Below are positions 61,724-64,000 of a stretch of 64,000 bases of DNA, piece after piece. Within the stretch, counting starts at the first letter, position 1, and every line of letters starts with the position of its first letter. Origin of the DNA: UBA2287 sp964479665 (GTDB lineage Bacteria; Bacteroidota; Bacteroidia; Bacteroidales; Tenuifilaceae); NCBI GenBank assembly GCA_964479665.1, contig CAYZNN010000013.1, positions 15,514-79,513 on the forward strand, written 5' to 3'. Both the position numbers and the translations under genes were made by a program. The notes beneath the pieces were generated by a model that searched no databases, had not been told where the DNA came from, and saw only the letters and a list, made by a program, of their open reading frames with translations.

Positions 61724-62767
61724 TTGAGAATAAGCAAGAAAAAAGGGACATCGCTCGACGATATTGCCAAAAGCCTTGGCGTTTCCAGAGCGTTGGTGTC
61801 GTTGGTTCTCAATGGCAAGGGAGAATCGCACGGTATTGCCCCGCACACCCGCAAAAAGGTTATTGAGCGAGCCCGCGAGCTGAACTATCGCCCCAATCAG
61901 TTTGCACGGGGGCTTCGGCTTGGGAAATCGAGCACGCTCGGACTCATTGTATCCGATATTTCGAACCCGTTTTACTCCCAAATATCGCGCTACCTCGAAG
62001 ACCTTTCGGAGGGCAACGGCTATAACCTTATAACCTGCAGCAGCGACGAAAATCCGGAAAAGGAGATGCGAATAATCGACATGCTTAAAAGCCGTAATGT
62101 CGATGGACTTATTGTATCTACCTCGCAGAACACCCCAGCGCCCTTCCTCAACCTTAAAGCCGAATGCTTTCCTGTTGTACTTATCGACAGGCATTTTGAG
62201 GGGCAAAATATTTGCTCGGTAACCGTTGAGAATTTTGATGGAGCCAAAAATGCTGTGAATCATCTGCTGCAAATGGGCTATAAAAGTCCCGTTGCCTTGG
62301 CCATATCGCCTACGCATATTTCAACAATTAACAACCGGATTGAGGGTTATAAAACCGCGCTTAAAGAGGCTGGCCTTGGGGCCCGAATTTTTGAAGTTGA
62401 ATTCGCCAAGCGCAACGAGCGGGTCGACAGCATTCTCGAAATGCTTTTCGTAACCAATCTGTTCCCCGATAGCATTTTTGCCATGAACAATGCCCTGGCC
62501 GCATCGGTGCTGGCAAAGTTGCGGGGTATGGGCATTAGCATTCCCTCAGAGGTGGGTGTGGTTAGCTTCGACGACCTCGACTACTTTAGTATTATGCACC
62601 CTGGCATAACGGCTGTGGCCCAGCCAATAAAAAGCATTTGCATGGCGGCATTCCAGCTGCTAACCAACCAAATCGACGGTATGGTGCATTCCACACAAAA
62701 CTGCATTGTAAGTCTACCGGTCGACCTTATTGTTCGTGAGTCGACCATGCTTAACCGAAAATTTTAA
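61724..62767 (+). CDS. LacI-family transcriptional regulator
   Basis: A 347-residue DNA-binding repressor. The helix-turn-helix is SLDDIAKSLGVSRALVSLVLNG (about residues 10-31), with the hinge-helix ELNYRPNQFARGLR. The periplasmic-binding-type sensor domain follows (LIVSDISNPFYSQISRYL, VVLIDRHFEGQNICSV, VGVVSFDDLDYFSIM, RESTML). The start is TTG at 61724, because a stop lies upstream in the frame and no ATG fits. The MFS transporter gene begins 11 bases later, so the regulator probably controls its own sugar-use operon. Confidence 0.92.
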   Translation: MRISKKKGTSLDDIAKSLGVSRALVSLVLNGKGESHGIAPHTRKKVIERARELNYRPNQFARGLRLGKSSTLGLIVSDISNPFYSQISRYLEDLSEGNGYNLITCSSDENPEKEMRIIDMLKSRNVDGLIVSTSQNTPAPFLNLKAECFPVVLIDRHFEGQNICSVTVENFDGAKNAVNHLLQMGYKSPVALAISPTHISTINNRIEGYKTALKEAGLGARIFEVEFAKRNERVDSILEMLFVTNLFPDSIFAMNNALAASVLAKLRGMGISIPSEVGVVSFDDLDYFSIMHPGITAVAQPIKSICMAAFQLLTNQIDGMVHSTQNCIVSLPVDLIVRESTMLNRKF

Positions 62768-62778
62768 TAAACCCTACC

Positions 62779-63930
62779 ATGAACCGAAAAACCATTCCAA
62801 TCTTTTTAGCATTTCTCACCATGGGCATTGCCGACGCAATGGGCCCCTTGTCCGATGCCGTGAAAAACCAGTATCAGCTTAACAACGTAATGGCAACGCT
62901 GCTGCCGTTCTTCGTGTTTATTGCCTTTGCGGTTTTTAGTTTGCCGGGCGGACTTTTAGCTGCTCGTATAGGCAAGAAAAATCTTTTGCTCATGGGCCTT
63001 GGCCTCAACGCCATGGCACTTCTTATACCAAGCATTGCGGTTCCAGGTTACATGCTCCTTTTGGCCTGTATCCTAATTTTAGGAATTGGAACCTCTTTCC
63101 TGCAGGTTGCCGGAAACCCCATAATGCGCGATGTGAGTTCTGCCGGTGCGTACAGTCGCAACCTGGCATTTGCCCAAGGAGTAAAAGGCATTGGAAGCAC
63201 GGCGTCGGCCTATTTGGTTACAGCGGTAGCTGCGCTGTATATTTTCAGAGATATGGGGTGGCGAGCGGCTTTTCCCGTCTTTTTTATTTTAATGGTGTTA
63301 ACCCTTTTATCGGTGCTTTTCATTAAGGTTGAAGAAACAAAAGCCGATGTACCACCAAGCTTCAAATCGAGCATGGGGCTGCTTAAAAAGCCAGTATTTC
63401 TGATGGCTGTTATTGGAATTTTCCTCTACGTGGGCGCCGAGGTGTGCATGGCTCGCTTCCTTTTGCCTTTGAATAAGGCCATTGGCATGTCGCCCGATGA
63501 TGCGAGCACATATGGAGCGCCTCTGTTTTTCCTTCTTTTAACCATAGGTCGCTTGGTTGGAGGCGTAACATTAACGGTGCTTAATCCGCGAAATTTTTTC
63601 CGCATTTCAGCACTAATGGGATTGGCGGGAATATTACTCTTAACAATCGGAAATCCAACCCTAGCCATTGTAGGTGTTATTGTAAGCGGATTGGGTTTTG
63701 CCAACATTTGGCCATTGCTTTTTTCTATTACGGTTGAGGAGAAACCCGAAGCCGCCAACGAGTTAAGCGGATTGATGTGTATGGCCATTTCGGGTGGAGC
63801 AATTATTCCACTTTTCATGGGCAAAATGGTCGACCTGCAAATGAGCACCTTCTCGTTCGTTATTCCTGCTTTTTGCTTTGGCTACCTGCTCCTTCTTTCG
63901 CTTAAAGGAACCAAAAAAGCTACAGCTTAG
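62779..63930 (+). CDS. MFS sugar transporter (FHS/FucP-like)
   Basis: A 383-residue membrane protein with twelve predicted helices. It resembles the fucose/glucose-galactose proton symporter group: FLTMGIADAMGPLSDAVKN, LPFFVFIAFAVFSLPGGLLAARIGKK and FLQVAGNPIMRDV in the first half. It follows the LacI-type regulator by 11 bases. Substrate is presumably a sugar; which one is not clear, and the rest of the operon lies beyond the window. Confidence 0.88.
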   Translation: MNRKTIPIFLAFLTMGIADAMGPLSDAVKNQYQLNNVMATLLPFFVFIAFAVFSLPGGLLAARIGKKNLLLMGLGLNAMALLIPSIAVPGYMLLLACILILGIGTSFLQVAGNPIMRDVSSAGAYSRNLAFAQGVKGIGSTASAYLVTAVAALYIFRDMGWRAAFPVFFILMVLTLLSVLFIKVEETKADVPPSFKSSMGLLKKPVFLMAVIGIFLYVGAEVCMARFLLPLNKAIGMSPDDASTYGAPLFFLLLTIGRLVGGVTLTVLNPRNFFRISALMGLAGILLLTIGNPTLAIVGVIVSGLGFANIWPLLFSITVEEKPEAANELSGLMCMAISGGAIIPLFMGKMVDLQMSTFSFVIPAFCFGYLLLLSLKGTKKATA

Positions 63931-63960
63931 ATTGAAACGTTAAATATTGAACAATTGAAT

Positions 63961-64000
63961 AGCAGAACAACAGAACATCAGAACGATTGAACATCAGAAC
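63961..64000. repeat. Degenerate AGAAC/ATCAGAAC repeat at the right edge
   Basis: A run of near-repeated units (AGAAC, ATC, ATTGAAC) after the MFS gene, continuing to the window edge. Its full length cannot be seen. It resembles the CAACTATCAAC stretch at 60.5 kb in style but not in sequence. Confidence 0.5.

Noticed and set aside
61694..62317. A 207-residue open frame opposite the LacI gene
   Set aside because: Shadow of a clear regulator; no domain and no promoter.

Overview
The window is chromosomal DNA of a Bacteroidota bacterium, most likely Bacteroidales or Marinilabiliales. Three things point there: a complete porP-gldK-gldL-gldM-gldN cluster encoding the type IX secretion (T9SS) motor and core, promoter-like TAnnTTTG motifs (the phylum's -7 box) a short distance upstream of many genes, and phylum-typical families (DUF4270, DUF2461, DUF3857, truncated GT5 glycogen synthase, GH92). 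Most of the DNA is ordinary housekeeping sequence. No CRISPR array, prophage, defence island or rRNA operon was seen.

Layout. 1-1.35 kb: the start of trpB (minus strand, running off the left edge) behind a textbook tryptophan attenuator, namely a 12-codon leader peptide with two adjacent Trp codons, then a terminator hairpin with eight U. 1.4-8.3 kb: a YhbP-like flavin-binding protein and an epimerase, lgt, ribE, a sensor kinase, an MlaFE-type ABC pair and manC. 8.3-18.1 kb: the T9SS block gldN-gldM-gldL-gldK-porP, followed on the same strand by a degenerate arginase-fold protein and topA. 18.3-25.9 kb: a class A penicillin-binding protein, a fused peptide-type ABC ATPase, a LolC/E-like permease, a methyltransferase, rbfA, and divergent trpS. 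25.9-32.1 kb: DUF2461, glmS, a DUF4270 lipoprotein, a glycogen synthase-like protein, panC and panD. 32.1-39.6 kb: a flippase-like membrane protein, radA, galE, rfbB, DUF2147, comF-like, a CAU-anticodon tRNA, a HAD phosphatase and an ATP-cone/endonuclease fusion. 39.7-47.5 kb: two tandem DUF3857 transglutaminase-like genes (one broken), VanZ-like, a C_GCAxxG_C_C protein and a large secreted GH92 mannosidase. 47.5-56 kb: a glycosyltransferase, radical SAM, amidohydrolase, lipocalin, a PAP2-like protein, rpoN, asnS and an unknown secreted protein. 56.1-59.9 kb: a decaying patch with an SDR gene, a frameshifted oxidoreductase, a truncated gene and an IS982-family insertion carrying an in-frame stop. 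59.9-64 kb: ubiX, proline dehydrogenase, a LacI-type regulator and an MFS sugar transporter, which probably continue into a sugar operon beyond the right edge.

The best candidate for a little-described system is the trp leader attenuator in a Bacteroidota trp operon. It is followed by a second, GC-rich double-hairpin element between the terminator and trpB. Other points of interest are the arginase-fold pseudoenzyme beside the T9SS operon, the low-GC tract carrying a premature stop inside a DUF3857 gene, and the ATP-cone/endonuclease fusion. All functional names come from motif recognition by eye; no database search was run.
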